NCBI GenBank assembly: GCA_027625915.1
Contig: JANTQA010000033.1
Location: 6,696,001-6,760,000 of the forward strand
Source of the DNA: Anaeramoeba flamelloides
Taxonomy: Eukaryota > Metamonada > Anaeramoebidae
Direction: 5' to 3'
DNA: 64,000 nucleotides
The position numbers were made by a program, and so were the translations under genes. Positions 14,280-27,175 of the stretch are shown piece by piece; the first letter of the stretch is position 1; every line of letters starts with the position of its first letter. The notes under the pieces were generated by a model, which was not told the DNA's origin, searched no databases, and saw nothing but the letters and a program-made list of their open reading frames with translations.

Positions 14280-15632
14280 TAATTATATAATGTGTGTTCT
14301 TTTTTTTTTTTCATTCTTTTTTTTTTCTATTTTTATTTTTATTTATATTTTTACTTCAAGAATTTTACTAATTTTTTTTTTTTTATTAACTTGTATTTAA
14401 AAAAAAATAAATAGTAATTTTTTCTCTAATTTTTAAAAATAATAAAAACATTTTCGATAATACTTTTTTTTTTTTTCTAAATCTTTTGTTCCACTTATTG
14501 ATTGATTTATTTTTAAGGGAAGAATAACTTCATATTTCCTACAAATAGAGAAATACAATAAAGCAAAAAATTGGAGAAATAAATAAAAATAATTTAGAAC
14601 GAAATCTTTAAAATATTAAGTTTTTAAATTCAAAGAAAAGTAATTTAGAACCCAGTAACTGAGAGAAAATTATTCAGTTTTTTTTTTTTTTTGTCAAGTA
14701 TTTTATAGTTAAGAATATATATGAAAGATTTTTTGTTATTTTTCAATTAACAATTCTACCATCAAAATTTCAAAATTTTATCCCCTATTAGTTTCCATCC
14801 TTACGAGGCAACATTCCAATTATAGTTTCACATTAGTGTTTGTGTGAATTGGGGAGTTGGGGTTGGTGTTAAGCTTGATTAAAAATTTATTAAAAAAAAA
14901 ATATTTTTATTAATGGTAATTATATAAAATCAAATTTTATTACTTGTGGGATAATACATCAAGAAATATTATAAACTCCATTTAACTAGAAGTAGCACAG
15001 CCATTAATGAAAAATATACTTTTTTTAGAATCAAACAAACTATAATTGTTTAGAAAGAAGATAAATGGTAGATTTGAGATTACAGTTGAGATCCATATTA
15101 GAGATACCCAAACAAAACATACATTTCAAAAAAAAAAAAATGTTAAATAAATTCTTAGGTTCCTTTCAATGGAATGTCTTGTCCATAATTTTTCAATTTC
15201 CTTAAAAAAATAAAATTATTGAATGTGTTCTTTTTAATTGTAGTTGTATTTGTTTGAAATAACGATACGGATACTTGCTTTTTGGTGTGCTAATTTGGAG
15301 TTTCAAACAGTTTTATGAAATTGACTTTAAAAAAAAAAAAGAAACAAAAAAGCAATAATCTAATAAAAGAATGCAAAAATCAAAAACATAAATAATAATA
15401 ATAATAATAAAATTTGGCAAAAAGAGAAAAATATGATCAGATTTAAAAATTGAAATTATATTTGGAGGAGAGAAATGAATTGTAGTCATAGAATATGTTT
15501 AATTTCTTCATAGACCTGGTCTCGATTGACTGAATCAGTGTTTTTATTAAATTTACAATAACTTGTGAAAATCCATCAAAAAAAAAAAAAAAAAAAAAAA
15601 AATGTTATTCTAAATATGTTTCTGATAATCTT

Positions 15633-15685
<53 letters not shown>

Positions 15686-15690
<5 letters not shown>

Positions 15691-17171
15691 AGCACCCCGG
15701 ATTTGCCTAAATTTCATCAAGTTTTGTAAATTAGATTTAAAATGATATTGTTCTACTAATATATTAATTTTCTTATTTGTCTTTAATCCAGATTTTAATT
15801 ATAATAAAAATTCAAAATAGTTCAAAGATAAAGTAGTTAAGTTATTGATTTTTTTTTTGAAATTGAAAAAAAAATAATAATTATTCATTTTTACATTTTT
15901 TTTAAAGATTTTTATTTTTATTTTATTTTTTTAAATCAGAAATTTTATTATATTAATAGTAATTTAAAACTCAACACATTAATTTATTAATAATAAGCAC
16001 CAAACAATTTTGCTAATTTTATGATAAAAAAAATAAATAAAAAAATAAATTACCTTAAAATTTATTTTTTTTTTTTAGAAAAAATTTCAATAAATATCCA
16101 ATTAAGAGAAAAATGAAATTTATTTCTTTAGACCAAAATTAAAAGTTTAATACGAATAAATACCTAAAACTTTTATTTAAGCAATAGAAAAAAATAAAAA
16201 ATCAAAAAAAAAAAAAAATTGTAAAATAATTTCAATTTATTAAATTGGTATAAAACAAATATAAATTACTTTTTAATTGATAAAATCTTTATACCTAAAT
16301 TTAAAATAAAATAAAAAAATAACTCTTAAATATTATTCCAATATAATAAATTAATCTCCAAAACCAAATTTTTTTTATTGCATTTTATTATTGGTAAAAA
16401 TTTGAATAATATATTTGCAATATTTGGATTTTTCCTTAAAAAATTAATCCAGATCTTGTTAAATAAGTTCTGATATATGGTCTCTAATTCAATAATATTG
16501 TTTATTTTATGTCTAGATTTTAAAAAGTCAAAAATTAAAAAATTGTAAAAAATAAAAAAAAAAAATCAATTATTAATCTGACTCGAACTATTGGCCAAAT
16601 CATTTAAAATTGAAAAAAATCTTGTTGAAAAAAATTGTAAAATTTTGCAATGAAAAAAAATTTTATTATTTTTTCTAATTTAATTTATATTTTTTTTTAT
16701 TTTTAAATTATTTAGAATCTAATATAGATATTGATATTGAATAGTAATCAGTAGACAAAACAAATTTTCTATGTGATGTTATAATAACTTTTATAATGAA
16801 TAAATTATTTAATCAAGCATTTTAGGTAATTTTGGGGTGCAAAGGGACCCAAAAAAATTTCCAGTAAAGTATGATGTGTTTTAAATGTTAAAACTAAGAG
16901 GTTTTTGATGTCTAGACAAACTTTTCAAAAAAAAAAAAAATTTATTTTGACAAAATTTGGAAAAATAATAAAATCACAATAACCAAAAAAAAATTACCAA
17001 TGTTGAAATTTTTTTTTCAAGTTATTTTTTTATTTTAAGTAATGATACAATTTTTAATTATAAAATTTTCTTTCTAAGATAATTGTTTATTAATTCTATA
17101 CCTTATTATCCTTTGATAACATTTCAAATTAAAAATTTTGTTTGAAATGTTTTTAGGTTATTTGGGGTGTT

Positions 17172-17176
<5 letters not shown>
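15686..17176. mobile_element. 1.5-kb non-autonomous TIR element in a TA microsatellite, family 5
   Basis: The left end reads TCCCTTAGCACCCCGGAT and the reverse complement of the right end reads TCCCTTAACACCCCAAAT; both then continue to a CCTAAA motif. Both ends sit directly against long (TA)n tracts, as expected for insertion into TA repeats. A third, similar end, CCCTTTGCACCCCAAAAT on the minus strand, lies at about 16821-16847, so this could be a 1.16-kb element plus a second end, or a nested or rearranged copy. No transposase reading frame is present. Confidence 0.6.
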
Positions 17177-17212
<36 letters not shown>

Positions 17213-17824
17213 TTTATAACTAATTAATCATATATTATTGTTTTTTAACTTCATTATATTTTTCATAAATTGGGTTTTTTTTTTCAAAATGATTTTTTGA
17301 GCTTTTCATTAATCTATATAAAAATGAATTTGAGTTCTTTTATGAAAAAAAAAAATGAGATTTTCGGCCAAAATATAAAATATTTATATTGTTAATTTTA
17401 ATCATATATGTTTTTTTAATAACATTTAAAATATATTTATGATTTTATCATTATTCTTTTCAAAATAGTTCACAAAATGTTCAATTATAGAGTAATTTGT
17501 CAAGAATCTTTTTTTTTTTTTTCAAATACAAAAAAAAAATCGAAATGATATTATTTCTCATTATCCATTAGTGTAATCGCAATAAGTTCGTTCAATTAAT
17601 GTTTTGTTAAAATAAAAAAAATCATTTGTTTACTCAATTTATAGTAAAAATAACAATTTATAAATTCTTTGATTTGTAAAAAGATAATTATTAAAAATAG
17701 ATTTTTTATCTCCGGAACTGTCCAATTCATGAAAATAATCTATAGAACTATTTAGTATATGAAAATAAGTATCTATAAATGCTCAGCCTATGATAATAAT
17801 TGTAAAATATGGATATCTAAATTA

Positions 17825-18021
17825 CAGTAAGTTCCACTTTTAAGGAACAAACTTTCGACAAAATTTAAGGTACAAAAAAATAACAAATTAAGGCAAAAAT
17901 TTTGTAATTTTTATTTGTACAATTTATTTTACTAGAATCTGAATTTTGTGAATTTTTCCGAGATTTTTTTTTGTGCCTTAAATTTCGTTGAAAGTTTGTG
18001 TCTTAAAAGTGAAACTGACTG
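17825..18021. mobile_element. Tc1/mariner-like MITE, family 1, copy 1
   Basis: A 197-bp near-palindrome. The left end reads CAGTAAGTTCCACTTTTAAG and the right end is its inverse (reverse complement CAGTCAGTTTCACTTTTAAG). Inner arms share AAATTTAAGG and CGAAATTTAAGGCAC-like segments. TA lies on both sides. It is non-coding. Other copies are at 23307, 24401 and 54242, with fragments at 18740 and 38730. Confidence 0.85.
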
Positions 18022-18739
18022 TAAAAAAAATCAATATATCTCAGATATTAGAAAAAAATTATATTTTTAATATTATTAACAGAAAAGAATCCATAACTTT
18101 ATTAGCCTTAGCGGAATATAAAAGTATATTGAAATCTTTTAAAAAAAAATTAAATAAAAATTTAGGAATGAGGAAAAACAACAGGAACGAAAAAATCATT
18201 CTTTAACCAATAAAAAAAAAAATACCTTATTTTGAAATAAAAATAAATTAATTTCAAATCACTTGGATGTGGGTTAATATTTATTTAATATTATAAAAAT
18301 AAATTTTGTTTCAATTGGTTTTTTAAAAGTTTTTCTTTGGTAATTGTAGTAATAAATAGCAGTATTTGACAATACGTCCATTGAATTCAAAATAAATCTC
18401 CCTATTTACTACATCTTAAATTATAATTTATAATGTTTTTATTTATTTCTATGAATTGTTCATTTTTTTTTCTTATGTTATTGTTTTCAAAATTCCATAT
18501 AAAAGAAAATGATTGTAATCGGGTTCATATATTATTCAATAAAAAAACAAGTTTAGTAAATTTTTCAAAAAAAAAAAAAAAAAATCTATAATTGGTTTTT
18601 AGGCATTTTAACTCTAGTAAAATTTTTTCATTTTTTTTTTTTTTTTTGGGGAGATTTTCACCTTCAAATTTCAAAAAAAAAAGCTTTACGGTTTATTAAT
18701 TGTTTTATATCAGTTGAAAATTCAACTTTAAATCGGATA

Positions 18740-18765
18740 CAGTCAGTTTCACCCTTAATGGAGTA
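18740..18765 (+). mobile_element. solo terminal fragment of family 1 MITE
   Basis: CAGTCAGTTTCACCCTTAAT, preceded by TA, matches the terminal inverted repeat of family 1. The rest of the element is not recognisable downstream. Confidence 0.5.
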
Positions 18766-19910
18766 GCTACACCATAAGACATGATAAAAATTTGAGAGAG
18801 ATGAGAAAAGAGTATTTTATTTTAGTGGCTTGTGATTGTAGATTATCTAAAAAAATTTTTAAAAAATTATTTGATATTATTTTTTTTTAGTAATTTCAAA
18901 TAAAAAAAGAGCAAAGAATTGATAAAATTGGTTTGATTTTTTTTTTTATTTAATTATTTTTTGGACAAGATAATTTTAGATTCTTAGAATAAAACTCAAA
19001 TCTATTTTGTGGTAAATAATTTGATTGAATATAATCATATTCAATTCACCAATTTCGACCAAATCGAACTGTTTAAACTCTAACAAGATATGTTAGCATA
19101 TGATTATCATTTTTTGGAATCCTTTTAGCTATTAAAGACCCATTCATATTTCCTTTTGTGATAATCCCAATTACAATATTGTTGTTCATTTTTAACAAAC
19201 CCATTAATCTAAAATGTTACTGATAAAAAAATCTTTCTTATTGTTTTTATTGTCATCGTTAAAAAAATTCAAAAATGATCAAAAAACAAAAAATGATAAA
19301 ATTAAATTCCAGTATAGAATGTTGAGACAAGAATAAAAGTTTAAGTCATTCAACATTCGAAATACTATTTTAAGCAATTCAAATAAATATTCTATTATGG
19401 CAATTTCTTTGAGACTTTGAAAAAAAAATTTAAAAAATCGAATAAATAAAGTACTTTAAATAATAAAAATCAATGAGGTACAAACAGAGTAAAAAATGTT
19501 ATTTTCTGATCCTCTTCAAAATGGTAAAAAAGTGAAAAATTTTTCTTTACCCTGATTACTCCCTTAAATAGATATTATTCTTTAATCAATAAAAACTCTA
19601 ACCAATTTTTTTCCTTATGTTTAAAGTTCGAACAGAGGGAAATAATATAAAATAGTGATCCTTTTTTCTGGGTCTGTCCTTCCTATAAAAATGATAGATT
19701 AATATTTTATAACAAATTAAAAGAATTAAATTTTACTGAATTAATTACAAATCAAACAGTTTGAAACTATTTTCATTAATTTATATATCATCAAATCTCT
19801 GATTTTACAATTAAATTACTACAAGATGTGTTTAAGTATAAGAGCAACTAATATGTAATTTGTACTCTTTCAATACTCAAAAAAAAGAAAAACTTTTTTT
19901 TTCATTTCAA

Positions 19911-20082
19911 AACTGGTATTTAAATTTGAAATGGGACAATATTTTTACTTGACTTTCTATATTTTTCTTTACAAATATAGAGTCCAAAGAAGTAGGTTGA
20001 GGTTGGATTTTAAACACTTTATTGTAAAAGGAAATTTAAAATGAACTGAAAATTAATCCCATTTGAAATTCAAATACCAGTT
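19911..20082. mobile_element. small foldback MITE, family 3, copy 1
   Basis: Terminal arms are inverted: AACTGGTATTTAAATTTGAA on the left and, on the reverse complement of the right, AACTGGTATTTGAATTTCAA, both followed by ATGGGA. The interior is matched by a second copy at 62907-63075, which shows that this is a dispersed element and not a local hairpin. No clear target duplication is visible. Confidence 0.65.
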
Positions 20083-21129
20083 ATCAAACAATTATCTTAT
20101 TTTTGATCTATCAACCATGAAATACATTGTCTTGGATATTAAATTGAGCTTTGTTCCAAAATTGATAACTTATTTTTGAGAGGAAAAGATATTTTGTTTT
20201 TTCAATCATAAAATGATTATAGTTGACTCTACCAGAAGTGTTTTTGTTTTTTTCGAAACTTAAACAACACATAAGAATTGATACTGAAAAAAAATTTGGA
20301 AAAAATCAGTTTGTTGCTTTCTGTTTTGCTTATAAATTTTAAAAAACGTTAGAATACAGGGAGTTTTCGAAAGTATGTTTTTTTTTTTTTGGCAGACAAT
20401 CCAAACAAAACATAAAAAAGATTGTTAAAATTGCTCAAAATAAATCGTTAACTTAATTTTATACAACCACTTCAATTCAAGAAAACTATCACATTTTTAA
20501 ATTATCGTTTATTCTGTGAAAGAAAATTTTATGTTCACTGTAAAACAAGTTGATTGGTTTTCATTTTGAAAAATTCAATAAATGTACCTTTAACTCTTAT
20601 TACGGCCATTTCCTAAAAGTTTTAGTCTGTAAAAAGAATATGTTTTCACAAAAGAAAAAAAAAAAAAAAGATTTTATTCACAGTTTTTCAAGTGCAACCC
20701 AATTAAATGGACAAACACGGGTACGATTCAATTCAATTCAACTACAGACTCTTCTTTTTTTCCCTCAATCAAATTTTTAAATTGTAAAATAAAAAGTTGC
20801 AACAAATTTATTTTCAGTTAAAAAGAGAAAGTCAGTATTTTTTTTCTTGAAAATAATCATTGAAAAGAATGAGGAAAAAAACAAGAGTACAATTATCAAT
20901 TCGAAGATTGAAAAAAATTATCGTTTTGTTTCTGAAGGACAAGTCTTAATAATCCACATCCCAGTAAAAAAGAATTGAATTGAAAAATCAATTTTTTTTC
21001 AATTCAAAGGTCTTTGTTTTTTCACAAAACTTTGGGTTTCTGTATCATTTTTTCGTTTTTTTTTAATTTTTGTAATTTGAAAACAATTTTAGGTTTTACC
21101 CTTACCAAAGAAAACAAAAACACTACAAC

Positions 21130-24100
21130 ATGAGCCGCCAACTTAATACCAATCCTCGATCGACACAACAACAAAGGGGCACACGATCGCAACAAAAGGG
21201 TACGCCGATTTGGAACAACCGAAACTTTCCACATATTTTTGGAACCTTTGCACAGTCGCGTCCTAACAAAGCACCGACCCTAAAGGATTTGATTGCAAGT
21301 GAGACTGAATTCCAGCAATTGATTAACTTTTCACATTCACAAATTGGAAAATTAGAAAACCAAAGGAAAAAGATCGAAAATTATTTGTACAACCAAAGAA
21401 TCAATTTACAGCAACTGTCCACGAACAGCAACAGCAACAGCACGGTGCCAACCACCACGGGTAACACAGGGAATAATAATAATAGTAATCTTCTTTCCAA
21501 TCAGATATCACCTAATCAACAGACAATGGTGAATAACCCGCGAACAAGGAGACAGACAAGGAACGGCTTTCAGAACAACCCCATGCATCCAACAGCATCC
21601 AAGCCAACAAAGGCAATGAACAACCCTAACACCCTCAATCACAACATCAAAACAGATCCGCAAATAAGGAAAAGAAAATCACCCGAAGATTTAAACCAAG
21701 AGAAATCAGGATCCAAATCGTCAACAATCAAAGGCTTCGGTAATAACAATCACACGGAAATCACCAACACAAACAAAAGACAAAGAAATAATGCTATTTC
21801 ACAAAATTCAACAAATAATCAAAAAAGAAAAAAAACAAACAGACGCTCAAACAGAAAAAAAAACAACATCAAAGAAGAAAACTCAGACGACGAAATTAAA
21901 AGAATTATTGAGCAAATTAACTTTTTTGATTCAGAAGATAATGAAACGGACAGCGAAGAAAGTGATTTTATTTCAACGAGAACAGAACCTTCAAAAGTCT
22001 GGGACCATATAAGCCCCTGGCTAGAAGAATTTACGAGTGAGTCAGTCGAATTCCTTCAGCAAACAGTTTGTTTTTTTTTTTCTTTCTTTCTTTCTTTTTT
22101 TTTCTTTTTTTTTTTTTTTGTATAAATATTTTCATTCTTTATTCAATCTTTTTTGCATCAGAAAACCCTTTCCAAAATTTATTTGAACAACTCTACCCAA
22201 TTTATGTTTTACAAATGAGTAGATGAACAAACGGATGTATGGAAACTTGATCTACTGTTATTTATATTCCAAATATGATCAAAGCTGCACACATTTTTTT
22301 TCCTTCAGCAATCTTTCTCATTTTGAATTCACCCTTTAAATATTAAGCCAAGCAAGTAGTTTAAAAAGTGTCAGATCAAAAAAGTTTTTAATAAATTCCT
22401 GAAAATAGCTTTATTGAAGCTTGTTATACTGCTACACAGACCAATTTGAAAACTTTTTAGTCACACTTTTTTAAAATTACTTTATCAAAAAGTTTATTTT
22501 TAATAATTATTAAAAAAATTAAATCAAGAGATTAAAAATTCAATACAATTCCTCACTAAATCCAAATTCAATAAAAAACGGAATAAATCTAAACTAAATA
22601 AAAAAAAAAAAAAAATAAAAAGTAATTAAAAGAGGATCTTTTTTGAATGTGATTCCAATAAAACTCATTTCATATCACAAATTCCAAAAAGAAAAATTCC
22701 AATTTCCCCAATTCTCATCACTTAATTTTCACAACCCATTCAAACTCATTTTAGAGCTTAACTTGATTTTTTCGAAAAAAAAAAGAAAAAAATATTTTCA
22801 AAAGTTATTTTTAAATGATTGGGTTTCAAAGATTTGAATGATTTATTGGATTATTTGAGCCTATGCGATTTATATTTGGCAAAAAAAAAATAAAATAATC
22901 TAAAGATGAAGTAAAAAATTATCCCATTTATTATTCAAAAGACTCATTGCAAATATTCGATGAATGATTTTTCAATTCAACGAATTTTTTCTGATAAAAC
23001 AAGTTTTCAATACACTTCTTTGTTTCTTTTCTTTTGTTTTAAAATCTTTTAATCCTTACCAATGAAGAAATTTTACTGATTTTAAAAAGTCAAAATGTGA
23101 AATTCGTTAATATTTTTATATATCCATTTTCTCAAAAAAATTTTTTTCTGAAACATCTCACCCCAGTGAATAGGGATGAGAACGTTACGATATTATCCCT
23201 TTAAACAAAATATAATGCGAAACCCTTAACACATTTAAAACTTTAACAAAATAAAAAGAACTTTGAAAAAAATTAATAGCGGGAAATTGTAAACACATTA
23301 AAAATACAGTCAGTTCCACTTTTAAGGCACAAACTTCAACGAAAATTTAAGGCACAATAAAAATCCCAAATTAAAGCACAAAATTCATATTTGAGTAAAA
23401 TAATTTGTAAAAAAAAAAATTCCAAATTTTGATCCTTAATTTGAGATTTTTTTGAGCATTAAATTTCGTTAAAAGTTTGTGCCTTAAATTTGAAACTGAC
23501 TGTACTAGAAAATGGAAAATATTGGAATTGTTTCAACAAGTTTAAAATCATTGCGAATAAAGTTTTAATGGTGTTTGTTTATATTTATTTTTATTGTTTA
23601 GTATTACTAATAATCAATATTTCAGATAAATTTTTAATTTTATTTTAAAGAACACAAACTAAAAACTATTTTTGAATTTTTTTTTCATAAAAACATCAGA
23701 TTGTTGAAACTCGAACAAGTCCATGTTATCTGGTGGTAAATACTCTCACATTTTGGCAGATTTTGATATTTTTCTTTTAAAACCATTTGGTTAAATGAAA
23801 AAATTAAAAGAAAAGAAAAAAATTTCAGAACCTTTGGATGTGATCCAAGAGAAGATAATTTCTCTTTTAAAAATTATCAATAAAAACACTACTTCACTTT
23901 TAAAAAGAAAAATTGAAATTCTCAAAAAGTAAAATGTTCATTTTTCAATAAATCTTTTTTTTTAAAAATTTTATTGTTTGAGGTATATATGAGAAAAATT
24001 AGTTATATTTTTGTAAAGGTTTTTTTTTTTTTTAAATAAATTTATTTAAATTTGAATATGAGAAAGCAATTGTCTGAAAAAAAGACTACTAATGCCATTT

Positions 24101-27100
24101 AAAGACTATTTTTTTTCTGATTTAAGCAATTTTTCAAAACAATTACATTGTTTTCCTTTTTCCAGGATTTTTAACGTTTTTTCAGGGGTTCGATTATATG
24201 GATATCATTAACAATTGAATACTTGGAATTTTTTTTTTGTTTTTTTAGAAATTATTTTTAATTCCATCTCTTTTTTCGTCTGATAAAATAGATTACAAGG
24301 TTTTTTTTTAAAAACATTTGATAAATTGCCAAAAAAAAATGTAGATTTTGTCAGATAAGAAAATTAACAGTCAATTCCAAACAAATAAAAAAACCCTATA
24401 ACCAGTTCCACTTTTAAGACACAAACTTTCAACGAAATTTAAGGCACACAAAAATCTCAAATTAAAGCACATTTTTTGGAATATTTTTTTTTTACTCAAA
24501 TTATTTTACTAGAATTTGAATTTTGTTCCTTTAGTTTGAGATTTTTATTGTGCCTTAAATTTCGTTGAAAGTTTATGTCTTAAAATTGGCACACACTGTA
24601 TTAGTCTCTATATTTAGATTTTATCGAGTTTTATTTTTGATAATAAAATCATTCATCATCATCAAAAAAATAACAAATATTAAACAACTAAATTTAAAAT
24701 TTATAGAATTAATTTTTTTCACCGAGATTGATAATATTTTGATACAACATCTATTTTTGTTTCTATTTTAATCATTTTTTTTTTTATTCTTCTTTTTATA
24801 TCATTGTTTCTCTTTGTTTCTCTTTGTTTCTCTTTGTTTCTCGTTGCACATCTTTATTTATTTGTTTATTCTCTATTGGCTTTTTTTACTGTCATTTTCC
24901 TATTAATAAATGAAGAATTATTCTGTAAATTTCTCAATGAAAAAATGGAAATTTTTCTTTCAATTTCCCAAAAAAACTCCTTCCTCACAATTTGTAGAAA
25001 TAAATAAAAAAAATTTTTCAATAAATAATAGTAAATAAGAATAGAGTTTGGAATTCAAGTTTATCCTCTTATTTGCACCCTTAAAAATTACGAAGATCAA
25101 TTCAAAACAAAATTGTCGAATTAATTTGGCAATTCCTTATTAAACTTTGAGATAAAAGTAATTTTTTTTTGATTGGAATTTAGTAGGATTACATAGTAAA
25201 AAAAAAAAACAAACAAACAAAGATTTATCAAGATCATAAACTTTGTTTCAGTCAAAGGGGTATCCAAAAAAAAATTTTTTTTTCAAATATCAACTATTTT
25301 TTATAATTGGCCTATGAAGAACAAATAAGAAATAAGTAGAATGATACACACCTAAGCATAGTTAAAACCCGTATGAAATAAAACTAAAAAATCAATATAT
25401 TTTCTTAAAAATTGAAAAACCAACATTCTTAGGTATCCCCTATTGAGAAAAACAACGATGTTTATTTTGATCTCCTATTGAAGATCAAATAAAATTCCAA
25501 TAGAAACTAAATATGATTTCTCTACAATCATTTTCACTGTTTTAATAACCTTACAATAACACGTTTTTACCAAGCGACTACCGATCTTTCAATAAAAAAA
25601 AAATTGCAAATGAATTAAGTTTCTCAAAAAACAAAAATGTGAAAAAATATTTCAATTTTGAAATTTACAATTTCCCTTCTAATATCGATTCAAACCCTTT
25701 AAACAGATGTAATTCACCCCCTCTCCGCAACTGGACCCATTTGACTGGAAAATGGTTTATTTAATCCTTATAAACTGTGATTTAATTTAATTCTATTTAA
25801 TTATAGAACTACAATACCCTTTTATTGGAATATGATCATAATTTTTTTCAAGAAGAAAAATATATACAGAACCAGAAATTATAGAATTATAAAAATTACA
25901 AGTGAGTTGCTATTCTTTCATCCAAAAAAATAAACTTTGGACTATTTCAAATCATAATATTTTGAAAACTAAATTTTGAAATTCTTTTTTGGTTTCATAA
26001 AGAAAAATTAAAAATTTTATTACTTAGAATTTTAATAAAAATTTTTTTTAAAAATTACATATTATATCAATATTTATATTTATATATAAGATTATTCATA
26101 TTATTTTTATAAATATTCGATTAGTTTTGCCTTTTAGTAAAATTCTATTTTCCATTCGAACACTTTTGAATAAAATGAATGAAAGGATTTTTTTTTTTTT
26201 TTTATTAAAATTTTCTCTTGAGCATAATCTTTATCTAAAAAAGAGAAATTATAAATCTTAGATTGCCTTATTAAAATTGAATTATATTTAATTTAATGCA
26301 ATAGATTGAAATAAAGGATTATCTAAAAACTTTTTAAAAAAATTCAATTTATTCAAATTCTTTTTACATCAATCAACCTATTTATGTTTTATTAATTTTT
26401 TAATTAATTATCTTATTATATATATATGAAAAATATAATAATTAATTATTAATTAAAGGATTTGATTAAAGAAGGATATGCAGAAATTCCACCACTGTAT
26501 CAAATTTCATGGAATTTTCAAGATTCGACATTTCCAAATCTTAATGAAAATTCGCAATCTCATAAATCCGAAAATACATTGAAAGCTCAAAAACAACAAA
26601 AATTAAGAAACGAAATAGACAAGTCTTCACGTGTATTTTGTAGATTATTAGGATCACTCATTGAAAGTGATACCAAATCTTCGCATTTGGCACATAAAAA
26701 TAAAAGACTAGTGACACAATTAGATCAATTAAAAAATTCATACCAATACTGGAAAGATCCCAAAGATCCTAGATTTCCTCGTAAATATAATGGAACAAAG
26801 ACGAAGGATATCATTTCTCGATCTTCACAAGACACCCATTCACAAATCCCCATCATCAAAAAAAATGGGAATTTATCTTTGAAAGCAATATCTGAATTAA
26901 TGAACGTTGGTCTAATTATTGAACCATCATCCAACTTGCAGCAACAAAGCGACCCAATTTATGACAGGTTGAAAATCCTAATGGGGCAATTACATAAAGT
27001 GGTGTCAATGAATAATAAATATAAACAACAAATGTATGGATCAACAAAAGACATTATTATAAAAGAAAAAAAATGGGATCAAAGATTTGAAGAAATTTTG

Positions 27101-27175
27101 GCTCTTGAAAAAAAATATAAAGATTTAATAAAACAATCAAACGGGAAAAAGAAAAGAAGAAAAAGAAAAAAATAA
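21130..27175 (+). CDS. TADA3: transcriptional adaptor ADA3/NGG1 (two exons, 4.4-kb intron)
   Basis: ADA3 links the GCN5 acetyltransferase and ADA2 in the SAGA/ADA coactivator. Exons 21130-22065 and 26459-27175 join in phase 0 to 550 residues. Exon 1 has an N-terminal helical segment (TLKDLIASETEFQQLINF, then a heptad-like stretch), an Asn/Ser/Lys-rich middle, and near its end WDHISPWLEEFTSESVEFLQ, which aligns with human TADA3 FWASVEPYCADITSEEVRTL. Exon 2 opens with IPPLYQISW, matching the TADA3 IPPLGKHYSQRW segment that follows in the human protein, then the RLLGSLIES helix, and ends with the C-terminal coiled-coil and a Lys/Arg tail. Two exons found independently fit one family in order and spacing, which is the main support. 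The donor is GTTTGT (followed by a T-rich stretch) and the acceptor AAAG. No frame damage is visible. Confidence 0.9.
23307..23502. mobile_element. Tc1/mariner-like MITE, family 1, copy 2 (in ADA3 intron)
   Basis: A 196-bp element with ends CAGTCAGTTCCACTTTTAAG and its inverse, flanked by TA on each side. It is one of the best-preserved copies and is non-coding. Confidence 0.88.
24401..24598. mobile_element. Tc1/mariner-like MITE, family 1, copy 3 (in ADA3 intron)
   Basis: About 198 bp, TA-flanked, with the same inner arms as the other copies (CTTTCAACGAAATTTAAGGC and its inverse). The outermost bases are diverged (left ACCAGTTCC, right ACACTG), so it is older or damaged at the tips. Confidence 0.8.
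24804..24843 (+). repeat. 10-bp tandem repeat (TTTCTCTTTG), about 4 units
   Basis: Four consecutive units of the decamer lie inside the ADA3 intron; the last unit is diverged. It looks like ordinary slippage of a pyrimidine tract. Confidence 0.85.

Larger units (their letters stand above)
14280..21129. other. gene-free stretch between the BEACH and ADA3 genes
   Basis: About 6.8 kb without a credible coding region. It contains (AAT)n at about 15391-15412, long (TA)n tracts at about 15637-15685 and 17176-17210, and inverted-repeat elements at 15686-17176, 17825-18021, 18740-18765 (end fragment) and 19911-20082, listed separately. A short open frame at 17988-18206 overlaps the end of a MITE and is not a gene. 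Confidence 0.65.
22066..26458 (+). other. 4.4-kb intron of ADA3
   Basis: The GT donor is at 22066-22067 and the AG acceptor at 26457-26458. The intron holds two copies of the family 1 MITE and a (TTTCTCTTTG)n tandem repeat. I see no further exon: the protein alignment needs no residues between the two exons. It is far longer than the 135-322-nt introns elsewhere in the window. Confidence 0.75.
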
